Shown: positions 1-6,122 of the stretch, piece after piece
Layout: each line of letters begins with the position of its first letter
Numbering within the stretch: the stretch's first letter is position 1
Assembly: GCA_039680225.1 (NCBI GenBank)
Contig: JBDKTK010000109.1
Span: 1-14,123, forward strand
DNA: 14,123 nucleotides
Reading direction: 5' to 3'
DNA from: JBDKTK01 sp039680225
GTDB taxonomy: Bacteria > Desulfobacterota > Syntrophia > Syntrophales > UBA4778
The notes under the pieces: generated by a model
What the model was told of the DNA's origin: nothing
The model's input: the letters and a program-made list of their open reading frames with translations, nothing else
Database searches by the model: none
Translations under genes and position numbers: made by a program

Positions 1-1
1 A

Positions 2-94
2 CAGATGCTAATGGAAATGAAATCCGGAGCATTGGCCAAGGAAAAGGAGCATACGCTTAAACGCCTGGAATTAATAGCTTATTCAGCAAAGTAA
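2..94 (+). CDS. 3' end of an unidentified upstream gene (partial)
   Basis: An open frame enters from the left edge and ends at TAA (92-94). It encodes about 30 residues of a charged, helix-like C-terminus ending in KRLELIAYSAK, rich in Lys, Glu and Leu. No domain can be recognised from so short a piece. A second frame is also open to a TAA at 58-60 (ending GQGKGAYA), so the frame is not certain. This one was preferred because it runs longer and has more G/C at third positions. Base composition is more AT-rich than in the flagellar genes to the right. The gene is separated from flagellin by about 190 bases that carry an independent promoter, so it need not be part of the flagellin operon. Confidence 0.4.
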   Translation, partial: QMLMEMKSGALAKEKEHTLKRLELIAYSAK

Positions 95-140
95 TCCCTG
101 ATACCAATCATCTTTGATTTTCTCGCCCTCAAGCCGCCAT

Positions 141-167
141 TCAAGTTTTTTTTTACGATGCCGATCT
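141..167 (+). promoter_or_regulatory. Sigma-28 (FliA) promoter of the flagellin gene
   Basis: TCAAGTTT at 141-148, an 11-base spacer, then GCCGATCT at 160-167. The sigma-28 consensus is TAAAGTTT-N11-GCCGATAA, so this matches 13 of 16 positions with the exact spacing. Transcription should start near 173-175, giving a leader of about 110 bases before the flagellin ATG. A matching promoter lies in front of flgM on the other strand, which supports both calls. Confidence 0.9.
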
Positions 168-176
168 ATTACATGC

Positions 177-188
177 AAAGGAGGTGAT
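177..188 (+). promoter_or_regulatory. Perfect Shine-Dalgarno-like sequence near the 5' end of the flagellin mRNA
   Basis: AAAGGAGGTGAT is fully complementary to the usual 3' end of bacterial 16S rRNA. It sits only a few bases after the predicted sigma-28 start site and about 100 bases before the flagellin ATG. The only start codons close to it are GTG (184-186) and ATG (187-189), which overlap or abut the motif. It could serve a short leader ORF, act as a ribosome standby site, or be a further CsrA contact, since it contains GGA. The sequence match is certain and the role is inferred. Confidence 0.5.
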
Positions 189-261
189 GGGTCGAGCGCC
201 GCAACCAAACAATCCCAAATGCGGTTTATTTTTCCAACCAAAAAAAGGCAAGGATGCCTGA
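187..261 (+). CDS. Possible 24-codon leader ORF upstream of flagellin
   Basis: ATG at 187 opens a 24-codon frame, beginning MGRAPQPNN and ending PKKGKDA, that closes with TGA at 259-261. The ORF runs through the CsrA-type hairpin at 246-259 and stops 24 bases before the flagellin ATG. The start lies only 2 bases after GGAGG, which is closer than is usual for efficient initiation; pairing with the AAAGG part gives a better distance. The product is short, basic and resembles no family known to me. If translated, ribosomes would disrupt the hairpin and could alter CsrA binding. A chance frame is equally possible. Confidence 0.2.
   Translation: MGRAPQPNNPKCGLFFQPKKGKDA
246..259 (+). promoter_or_regulatory. 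CsrA-type hairpin site in the flagellin leader
   Basis: AGGCA-AGGA-TGCCT forms a perfect 5-bp stem with a four-base loop that exposes GGA. The core GCAAGGATGC closely follows the CsrA SELEX consensus RUACARGGAUGU, whose GGA is normally shown in a hairpin loop. It lies 24 bases (GGA to GGA) upstream of a second GGA inside the ribosome binding site. This paired layout resembles the two CsrA sites of the Bacillus subtilis hag leader. csrA and fliW are both in this window. The hairpin is seen directly; CsrA binding is inferred. Confidence 0.7.
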
Positions 262-272
262 TAAACAAAAAT

Positions 273-285
273 CAAGGAGGATATT
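273..285 (+). promoter_or_regulatory. Flagellin ribosome binding site, overlapping a second CsrA motif
   Basis: AGGAGG at 275-280 lies 5 bases before the ATG at 286, an ideal spacing that fixes the flagellin start. The context CAAGGAGGAT also carries a GGA core like that of CsrA sites. A CsrA dimer bridging this site and the hairpin at 246-259 would block ribosome entry, as known for hag in Bacillus. Confidence 0.75.
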
Positions 286-1407
286 ATGAGTTTAAGAATT
301 CAAAACAATGTCACGGCGTTGAACGCCCACAAGAACCTCGCCCTCAGCGACACCAACATGTCAAAATCCCTTGAAAGGCTCTCTTCCGGTTTCCGTATCA
401 ACAGGGCGGCTGATGATGCCGCGGGCCTCGCGATCACCGAGCAGATGCGCGCCGACATCGCCAGCTACAGCATGGCCAGCAGGAACGTATCGGAAGCGAA
501 CTCCCTGCTGCAGGTCGCGGAAGGCGCCATGTCGCAGATTTCAGACATGCTGGTCCGTTTGAAAGAACTGTCGACCCAGGCGGCCTCGGCCAACGCGAGC
601 TCGAACCTCTCGAAGATAGACTCCGAAGCCGACCAGATCTACTCCGAAATCAACCGGATCGCAAACTCCGCCGAGTATGCCGGCACGAAGCTCCTCAACG
701 GCACCTTCGGCGTCAATGTATCCGCAGGCAGCACGTTTACAGCGGCAGAGGGCAGGGGAACAGTCAGCGGCCTTGAGAAGAACGTAACCTATACCGTTGC
801 TTCCGTATCTTCCGGGGCCGGGATTATCGACATGACAATATCCGCGACGCTCGGCTCAGGACGGGTTGAACAGAAAATTTATGATATTGCAGCTCCGGCG
901 GCCGGCAGCACGAAACAGGTTTCCTTCGATGCCCTGGGGCTGACAATCACTTTCACCTCGGACCTCTCCAGCCTCTCTGACGGCACCATCCTGGCTACCG
1001 ACGCCACTGCCGCCCAATTCCAGGTGGGCAACAACAATACCTCGGATGACAGGATTGGCATCACCCTGGGCAGCGTTACGGCTACGGATCTGGGATTTGG
1101 AGCAGGTATCGACCTCACCACTGCAACGTCGGCACAGACAATGCTGAAAACCGTTAATGACGCAATCAGCTATCTCAACAACCAGAGGGGCGGTATCGGC
1201 GCCGCCCAGAACCGGCTGAACTCCGCGGCCGCGACGCTCGCGACCACGATAGAGAACACCACGGCTGCCGAATCGGTCATCAAGGATGTCGACATGGCTG
1301 CGGAAATGACGACCTTCACCAAGAACCAGGTCCTGGTCCAGGCCGGCACCGCGATGCTCGCGCAGGCCAACTCCTCGCCGCAGCTCGTTCTTTCACTGTT
1401 CCAATAA
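286..1407 (+). CDS. fliC: Flagellin, filament subunit
   Basis: This 373-residue protein is the filament subunit, exported unfolded through the flagellar type III apparatus and polymerised under the cap. The N-terminal D0/D1 region (about 1-140) begins MSLRIQNNVTALNAHKNL and carries the family signatures SLERLSSGFRINRAADDAAG (about 28-47) and VRLKELSTQAA (about 90-100). The C-terminal D1/D0 region (about 282-373) ends ANSSPQLVLSLFQ. The centre (about 145-280) is a short, Ser/Thr/Gly-rich variable domain, so the filament surface should be modest. Its C-terminal helix is the part that FliW binds in characterised systems. The start is fixed by AGGAGG 5 bases upstream. It is first in the operon with fliD, fliS and flaG. 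A sigma-28 promoter and CsrA-type leader motifs point to late, post-transcriptionally controlled expression. It could equally be named hag or flaA. Confidence 0.97.
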   Translation: MSLRIQNNVTALNAHKNLALSDTNMSKSLERLSSGFRINRAADDAAGLAITEQMRADIASYSMASRNVSEANSLLQVAEGAMSQISDMLVRLKELSTQAASANASSNLSKIDSEADQIYSEINRIANSAEYAGTKLLNGTFGVNVSAGSTFTAAEGRGTVSGLEKNVTYTVASVSSGAGIIDMTISATLGSGRVEQKIYDIAAPAAGSTKQVSFDALGLTITFTSDLSSLSDGTILATDATAAQFQVGNNNTSDDRIGITLGSVTATDLGFGAGIDLTTATSAQTMLKTVNDAISYLNNQRGGIGAAQNRLNSAAATLATTIENTTAAESVIKDVDMAAEMTTFTKNQVLVQAGTAMLAQANSSPQLVLSLFQ

Positions 1408-1423
1408 ACCACGGATTGACCAA

Positions 1424-1450
1424 GGTGCCCCCGCTGTTTGCGGGGGCACC
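1424..1450 (+). terminator. Strong hairpin between flagellin and fliD (attenuator or 3'-stabiliser)
   Basis: GGTGCCCCCGC, a TGTTT loop, then GCGGGGGCACC make a perfect 11-bp GC-rich stem. No T-tract follows (the next bases are GACCCCATG), so it is not a standard intrinsic terminator. It starts 17 bases after the flagellin stop. Likely roles are partial termination, or protection of the abundant flagellin mRNA from 3' decay, letting less message continue into fliD. Confidence 0.6.
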
Positions 1451-1483
1451 GACCCCATGAAAGAACTCGAGGCATTTTAAAAG

Positions 1484-4147
1484 ATGACCACCAGCACAAG
1501 TTCCATCAGCGGAGTTATAAGCGGTTTCGACTGGGCATCCATGATTGAAAGCCTCGACCAGATCGAACACAAACGGGTCGATCTGGTCGAGGCGAAAAAG
1601 ACCGCCGCCCAGACCAAGGTGGCCGCCTGGCAGAGCTTCAACATAAAGCTGACAGCCTTGAAAAGCTCCGTTTCCGCCTTGAAAGACCCGGAAAGCTTTC
1701 AGCTCTTTTCGACCAGCATGACTTCCGACAACAGCACGGCCGCGGCTTCCAATCTGCTCTCCGCAGCAGCTTCCACAACGGCGGAGCCCGGCTCGTACAA
1801 TATAAAGATCAATTCCATTGCCCGGGCCGAGAAGGTCTCATCGGCGTCTTTTTCCAGCTCGACCGAGGCGCTGGGCCTTGGCGGCGGCATCCTGATAAAC
1901 GGCCGCCTGGTAAATATCGAGTCCACGGACGACCTGATCGACGTCCGGGACAAGATAAACAGTTCCAACTCCGGGTCCCATCCCTCGGGGGTGACCGCAA
2001 CCATTCTCAGTTTCGGTTCGGACGATATCAGGCTTATTATTACATCCGAGGAGACGGGTTCGGAGGGGATCACCTTTGCCAATGCTTCAGCTTCCGATGT
2101 CCTCGGCGATCTGGGGTTGTCGCAGACCGGCGTGAGGAGCAACGCGGAATTGAAGTCCGGCGGTTCGACCGCGACCGGGGCAACGCTCCTCAAGGACATT
2201 GACGGCTACAGCGATTGGGAAACGGGCGATACGATCGCCCTGACGGGAAATGACGCGGCGAACGCCGCCGTTAACAGCACTTTCACGATAACGGAAACGA
2301 CCACCGTCCAGGACCTGCTCGATGCGATTGAAACCGCCTACGCCGGGACTTCCACGGTGACCGCCTCGCTCACCGGCGACGGTACGATCCAGGTCACCGA
2401 CGGTTCGGCAACCGGAGCGAGCAATATCCGGGTCGTCCTGACCCCCGAAAAAAGCACGCTGGATTTCGGCACGTTCGGCACCACCGGCACGACCGTCAGC
2501 GGCGCGGACGCCTCGCTGGAGATCGAGGGCGTCGCAATAACCAGGTCGAGCAACACCGTGGACGACGTGATCTCCGGGGTGACCCTCAACCTGCTCGCCG
2601 CGGACGAGGACACCACGGTCACCCTCAACGTGGCGAGAAACACGGACTCCATCGTAACGAAAATCAGCGACCTCGTTGACAAGTACAACGAGGTGGCCTC
2701 TTTCATCCATGAACAGCAGAGCTATGACACGGAAACCCAGACCACCGGCGGCGTGCTCTTCGGGGACGGGACGCTGACGTCCATCCAGGGTGACCTGACG
2801 ACGGCAATCATCCAGCAGATCGCGGGTGCGGACGCAAGCTTTTCCATTCTCGGCCAGATCGGCATCACCATGGACAACGAGGGACAGCTCTCGGTAGACA
2901 GCGACGTGCTCTCGGGTTTCCTGGAAGACAATTTCAGCGACGTCAGGGCGCTGTTCACGAGCTCCGGCACACCCGTATCAGGGTCCCTCACCTACGTTTC
3001 GCATACATCGGCAGCCGCGGCCGACGTATCCTCATACTCGGTTTACGTGACGAGCCCGGCGACCCAGGCATCATCGACATCAGACAGTGAAGTCATCGGG
3101 ACGCTGGGAACTGCCGAGACCCTGACGATCACCGAGGGGACGCTGAGCGCAGCCGTGAACCTCACGGCCGACATGACCCTGGAACAGATCATGGATTCCG
3201 TGAATGCAGCCGCTGCAGCGGTTACAGAAAAAATGGCGAGCGGCAACCAGCTTTATTCGGACGCCGGCCATACGACCGCCATAACGGCATCCACTGCCTG
3301 GAACAGCATTTACGATGCGAGCGGCAATCCCGCCGGCCTGACCGACAACGAGGTGATCTCGTTTACCGGCACCTCGCGGACCGGCTTGACTGTCAGCGGC
3401 TCGTACCAGGTCGGGAGCGCCGCGACGGACACCGTCCAGGGCCTCCTCTATGCAATCGAGGACGCGTTCGGTTATGAAGTGGACGCGACAATCGATTCGT
3501 CGGGACGCCTGATAATCACCGATACGGAATCGGGGGACAGCGAACTTTCTCTGGAGATCACCGGGCTGGATTACGGGACTATGTCAGCGGCAAATACCGG
3601 GGGCGCGGAAGGCCGCGGAGCGCTCGGCGTCACGGCTGCGACGAACGGCAACCGGCTCGTCCTGACGGAACAGAGTTACGGGTCGGGGCACAGTTTCGAC
3701 ATAACCGAGACAAGCCACCTTCTCTGGAGCAGCGACGCCACCGTGGACAACGGCACCGATATCAGCGGGACGATCAACGGCGAAGCGGCCGCAGGTTCGG
3801 GCCGGAACCTCACTTATAACGGGGTCACGGTCCAATATACCGGCAGCGACTCGAACCAGAATGTCGGAACAGTGGACCTGACCATAGGATTGAGTGAGCT
3901 GCTTGACAGGGCGCTTTACAATATTACCGACTCAATCGACGGTTACCTGTCATACAAGATAGAATCGCTCCAGCAGAACATTACCAGCTACACGACCCAG
4001 ATCGAGGAAATGGAGGACTTCATCGACCGCAAGATGGAAAACATGACAGCGCGATTCGTGCGGATGGAGACGGTACTCAACAAGTTGCAGACCCAGAGCA
4101 CATGGCTGGCGGGTCAAATTGAAAATCTGTACAGCTTCGGGGAATAG
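1484..4147 (+). CDS. fliD: FliD, filament cap (hook-associated protein 2), enlarged
   Basis: FliD forms the distal cap that folds and inserts flagellin at the growing tip. The N-terminal FliD domain (about 1-115) has the typical opening SSISGVISGFDWASMIESL and a heptad-like helix at about 30-70. A flagellin-IN-like segment follows (about 130-210). The FliD C-terminal core starts near 340, with SLEIEGVAITRSSNTVDDVI and GVTLNLL. The last ~110 residues, from NLTYNGVTVQYTG through the coiled coil to LNKLQTQSTWLAGQIENLY, are also typical. At 887 residues it is much longer than usual (about 450-660). Extra length lies at about 215-335 and 500-770, including two similar modules (about 246-320 and 620-694), both with a T.VQ.LL.AIE.A core. 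The ATG follows a weak GAGG (1469-1472) at 11 bases. A strong hairpin precedes it; fliS follows after 10 bases. Confidence 0.95.
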   Translation: MTTSTSSISGVISGFDWASMIESLDQIEHKRVDLVEAKKTAAQTKVAAWQSFNIKLTALKSSVSALKDPESFQLFSTSMTSDNSTAAASNLLSAAASTTAEPGSYNIKINSIARAEKVSSASFSSSTEALGLGGGILINGRLVNIESTDDLIDVRDKINSSNSGSHPSGVTATILSFGSDDIRLIITSEETGSEGITFANASASDVLGDLGLSQTGVRSNAELKSGGSTATGATLLKDIDGYSDWETGDTIALTGNDAANAAVNSTFTITETTTVQDLLDAIETAYAGTSTVTASLTGDGTIQVTDGSATGASNIRVVLTPEKSTLDFGTFGTTGTTVSGADASLEIEGVAITRSSNTVDDVISGVTLNLLAADEDTTVTLNVARNTDSIVTKISDLVDKYNEVASFIHEQQSYDTETQTTGGVLFGDGTLTSIQGDLTTAIIQQIAGADASFSILGQIGITMDNEGQLSVDSDVLSGFLEDNFSDVRALFTSSGTPVSGSLTYVSHTSAAAADVSSYSVYVTSPATQASSTSDSEVIGTLGTAETLTITEGTLSAAVNLTADMTLEQIMDSVNAAAAAVTEKMASGNQLYSDAGHTTAITASTAWNSIYDASGNPAGLTDNEVISFTGTSRTGLTVSGSYQVGSAATDTVQGLLYAIEDAFGYEVDATIDSSGRLIITDTESGDSELSLEITGLDYGTMSAANTGGAEGRGALGVTAATNGNRLVLTEQSYGSGHSFDITETSHLLWSSDATVDNGTDISGTINGEAAAGSGRNLTYNGVTVQYTGSDSNQNVGTVDLTIGLSELLDRALYNITDSIDGYLSYKIESLQQNITSYTTQIEEMEDFIDRKMENMTARFVRMETVLNKLQTQSTWLAGQIENLYSFGE

Positions 4148-4157
4148 AGGAGTCATT

Positions 4158-4649
4158 ATGTATGGAGAATGTATAGGGGCGTATCGGAAGGCTGAGGTGT
4201 TCACCTCGGACCCCCGGAAACTGGTGATAATGTGCTATGAGGGGGCCATAAGCAACCTGCGGCTGGCCAGGGAGAGTTACGAAGCCCGCGATTATGAAAC
4301 AAAGGCCAGGGCCCTGCAGAAGGCGTACGATATTATCAACGAGCTCATGATATCGCTGAATTTCGAAAAGGGGGGCGCCATAGCCGTGAACCTCGACGCC
4401 CTCTACAAATTCATGATCAGGCAGCTCATGATGGGCGACCTGAACAGGGATATGAAAGCCTTTGACCGGGTCATCGGCATGCTGGAAGAGCTTGCCTCGG
4501 CCTGGAAGAACATGCCTCCCGTACAGCAGCAACAGCCTGCGGCCCAGCCGGCGGACAAGGCAGGCGGGCAGCGGGGGGTGGTGCCTTTCAAGCAGAAGGA
4601 GTACCCGGCATCGCAGGAGATCAAAACCGAAAAGAGGGTAAGCGTGTGA
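4158..4649 (+). CDS. fliS: FliS, flagellin export chaperone, with a long C-terminal tail
   Basis: FliS binds the disordered C-terminus of flagellin in the cytoplasm, prevents early polymerisation and delivers it to the export gate. The helical core (about 1-118) has the family pattern: Y-x-AYR near the start, VFTSDPRKLVIMCYEGAI (about 14-31), and L-x-L-NF-KGG (about 67-73). The start at 4158 was chosen because AGAGGAG lies 5 bases upstream and FliS proteins begin at this point; an upstream in-frame ATG at 4119 lies inside the fliD coding region. Residues 119-163 form an unusual tail rich in Gln, Pro, Ala and then Lys/Glu (MPPVQQQQPAAQPADK onward), absent from typical ~130-residue FliS. Its stop overlaps the next gene's start, suggesting translational coupling. 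Confidence 0.93.
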   Translation: MYGECIGAYRKAEVFTSDPRKLVIMCYEGAISNLRLARESYEARDYETKARALQKAYDIINELMISLNFEKGGAIAVNLDALYKFMIRQLMMGDLNRDMKAFDRVIGMLEELASAWKNMPPVQQQQPAAQPADKAGGQRGVVPFKQKEYPASQEIKTEKRVSV

Positions 4650-5101
4650 CGGCAGACGAAGCAGGTTTAACGGGCGCCCTGGGCAGGCTGATTGCCGAGA
4701 AGATAGCGGTATTCAACGAACTGAACTCCGCAACCGGCGCCCTGTGCGAAAGCTTCGCCAGGCAGGATTTCGAGGAGATCGAAAGGCTTATCGCCGCCCG
4801 CGGGGAGCTGGCGGCGAGGGTTGACGGCCTCGACGGCAGGATCAGGGACTTCAACGAGAAGTTCCCTTCCTGCATTGCGGAGCTGAAGGATGTCCAGAGA
4901 GACCGGCTCCGGGCCCTCGTCAGGGAACTGCAGGACGTGACCAAAAGGGCGGTCGACCTCGACAACAATTGCACGGCGGCGGCATCCGCGGTCTTTAAGA
5001 ACCTCGGTTCCAATATTTCCAGAATGCGGCAGGAGAAGCATAGTTTCCACAGCTACTCCGGGCAGGACGGCAGGACAAAAATGCTGGACATAAAATCGTA
5101 A
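4646..5101 (+). CDS. FliT/FlgN-like flagellar chaperone
   Basis: A 151-residue, almost entirely helical, soluble protein with heptad-like runs at about 10-115 (for example LIAEKIAVFNELNSATGAL and DFEEIERLIAARGELAARV). No signal peptide or membrane segment is seen. It starts at a GTG that overlaps the fliS TGA by 4 bases (GTGA), with GAGGG 7 bases upstream. Position directly after fliD and fliS is where many flagellated bacteria keep FliT, the export chaperone of the FliD cap protein, and the helical pattern fits the FlgN/FliT superfamily. A separate FlgN is encoded at 9013-9555, so this copy most plausibly serves FliD. The family assignment rests on length, helical pattern and context rather than a diagnostic motif, so no symbol is given. 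Confidence 0.65.
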   Translation: MTADEAGLTGALGRLIAEKIAVFNELNSATGALCESFARQDFEEIERLIAARGELAARVDGLDGRIRDFNEKFPSCIAELKDVQRDRLRALVRELQDVTKRAVDLDNNCTAAASAVFKNLGSNISRMRQEKHSFHSYSGQDGRTKMLDIKS

Positions 5102-5146
5102 CAAAAACCAATAAAATTCCCCCTGGAGAGGGATGGAAGGGAATGC

Positions 5147-5154
5147 GGGGGGGG
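5147..5154 (+). repeat. Run of eight G between the fliT-like gene and flaG
   Basis: Eight consecutive G bases lie 12 bases before the preferred flaG start and just after an alternative in-frame ATG at 5143. If 5143 were the true start, the run would lie in codons 2-4 and slippage would shift the frame. With the preferred start at 5167, slippage would only alter the untranslated spacer. Confidence 0.6.
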
Positions 5155-5166
5155 CAGGAGGAAAAA

Positions 5167-5526
5167 ATGAGCATATCAGTTTCCACAGGCACGGACATTG
5201 CGCGGCCGGACTTCGCGCGCGATTCCGCAGTTCAGAGAACAGCCGTTCCGGCGGATGCGAAAGCAGACGGCAGCAGGAGCGCGCCTGCGCAGCAGCAGAT
5301 GAACAGCGAGACTGCGGCAAAGCTGGTCGAGGATATCCAGAAAAAGATCGATTCCATGAACGTCAGCATTACATTCAGCACTTACGGCAGCAACCGTAAT
5401 ATCGCCGTGAAGGTAATCGAGAAAACTTCGGGTGACGTGATCCGCGAGATCCCCCCCAAGGAACTGCAGCAGCTTGCAGATAAGCTCGACGAGATGATCG
5501 GCTTGATATTCAGCAAAAGCGCATGA
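5167..5526 (+). CDS. flaG: FlaG family protein
   Basis: FlaG proteins are small flagellar proteins linked to filament length control in several bacteria; their mechanism is not settled. This one is 119 residues: a disordered Ala/Ser-rich N-terminal half (about 1-48), then the FlaG domain (about 50-117) with VSITFSTYGSNRNIAVKVIE, the hallmark VIREIPPKEL (91-100), and a final LDEMIGLIFSKSA. The start at 5167 has AGGAGG exactly 5 bases upstream. An ATG at 5143 in the same frame would add eight residues, but it has a poorer ribosome site and the eight-G run inside its codons. It is the last gene of the flagellin operon; a terminator follows. Confidence 0.9.
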   Translation: MSISVSTGTDIARPDFARDSAVQRTAVPADAKADGSRSAPAQQQMNSETAAKLVEDIQKKIDSMNVSITFSTYGSNRNIAVKVIEKTSGDVIREIPPKELQQLADKLDEMIGLIFSKSA

Positions 5527-5590
5527 GGCGCGCCGGGGAGATCTTATGAGAGATGTCCATTTCCGGGATTAATCCAGAATAAAATTTTGA

Positions 5591-5606
5591 CCTGTGTTGC
5601 CACAGG
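5591..5606. terminator. Hairpin in the convergent intergenic region
   Basis: CCTGTG-TTGC-CACAGG is a perfect 6-bp stem with a 4-base loop. Read on the minus strand it is followed by TCAAAATTTTATT, so it may help end the fliW-side transcript, though that tract is poor for an intrinsic terminator. On the plus strand its right arm (5601-5606) shares AGG (5604-5606) with the left arm of the main terminator at 5604-5644, so the two stems cannot fully form together. Confidence 0.45.
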
Positions 5607-5650
5607 CGGAAGGAAGACGACTGTCAGATAATGTCCCTCCGCCTTTTTTT
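5604..5650 (+). terminator. Rho-independent terminator of the flagellin-flaG operon
   Basis: AGGCGGA (5604-5610) pairs with TCCGCCT (5638-5644), and the stem extends past one mismatch by GGA/TCC. The stem is followed by a long T-tract (TTTTTTTATTTTTAT from 5644). The loop is large (about 20-27 bases) and may hold a small GAC/GTC stem. It lies about 80 bases after the flaG stop and before the convergent fliW stop. Confidence 0.8.
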
Positions 5651-5666
5651 ATTTTTATGACAGGCC

Positions 5667-6122
5667 TCAACGGGCCGGGACGGCTTTATTCTCGCTCTCG
5701 CCTTCGCCGATAAAATGCTGGATCTGCCATTGGGTGTTTTCCAGGACGATCTGGCGGGCGATCCTTTTGACGGGATTTATTATCACCGGGGCGCGCAGGT
5801 TGATGGAGACGCGGAGCGGATTGCGCCGGAGGGTGGCGATCACTATGACCATGGCCTGCTCCGCGCTTTCGAGCCCCAGGCCCCGTCCTTCGCTGTCGCT
5901 GATCTCGGGCTCGTATTGCGGCACAACAAGGAAGGGATTGATCGCGATAAATGCCGTGGCCTCTTTATCAAGCGACTGCAGCCACATGAACGGCGTACTC
6001 TCGCTGTCGTCGATCATGATGAACCTGGTCTGGTCCTCGAAGCCCAGGATTCCCCCCTTGATCTCGATTATCCTGGTTTCGTCGGCTTCGATTTCGCCGA
6101 GATGGGCCGTTTTCACCTTCAA
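5667..6122 (-). CDS. fliW: FliW, flagellar assembly factor and CsrA antagonist
   Basis: FliW binds CsrA and relieves its repression of flagellin translation; when unsecreted flagellin accumulates it binds FliW instead and frees CsrA. The 151-residue protein shows family features throughout: GEIEADETRIIEIKGGILGF (about 9-28), PFMWLQSLDKEATAFIAINPF (about 44-64), a VIVIATL strand, and the conserved LRAPVIINPVKRIARQIVL block (about 108-126). The length is typical. Its ATG overlaps the csrA stop by 4 bases (ATGA), so the two proteins are translationally coupled and probably made in balanced amounts. It is the last gene of the minus-strand operon and ends next to the convergent terminator region. 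Confidence 0.96.
   Translation of the reverse strand: MKVKTAHLGEIEADETRIIEIKGGILGFEDQTRFIMIDDSESTPFMWLQSLDKEATAFIAINPFLVVPQYEPEISDSEGRGLGLESAEQAMVIVIATLRRNPLRVSINLRAPVIINPVKRIARQIVLENTQWQIQHFIGEGESENKAVPAR

Noticed and set aside
114..374. Open frame of 86 codons overlapping the flagellin leader and start
   Set aside because: It runs into the flagellin gene in another frame, has no good ribosome site at its first ATG, and begins upstream of the predicted transcription start.
2087..2710. Long antisense open frames within fliD
   Set aside because: They lie opposite a clear FliD coding region and reflect its GC-rich codon phase; the products are low-complexity with no recognisable domain.
4119..4157. 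Upstream ATG extending FliS by 13 residues
   Set aside because: It lies inside the 3' end of fliD, has no ribosome site, and FliS homologues begin at the 4158 ATG, which has AGAGGAG at a good distance.
5546..5572. Eight-codon ORF (MRDVHFRD) after flaG with GGGGAG upstream
   Set aside because: It has a passable ribosome site but is too short to assess and lies in untranslated sequence before the terminator; chance is the simplest explanation.
5527..5666. Riboswitch in the convergent intergenic region
   Set aside because: Compared from memory with c-di-GMP and fluoride riboswitch consensus elements, I saw no match, and its place at the 3' end of both operons favours plain termination.
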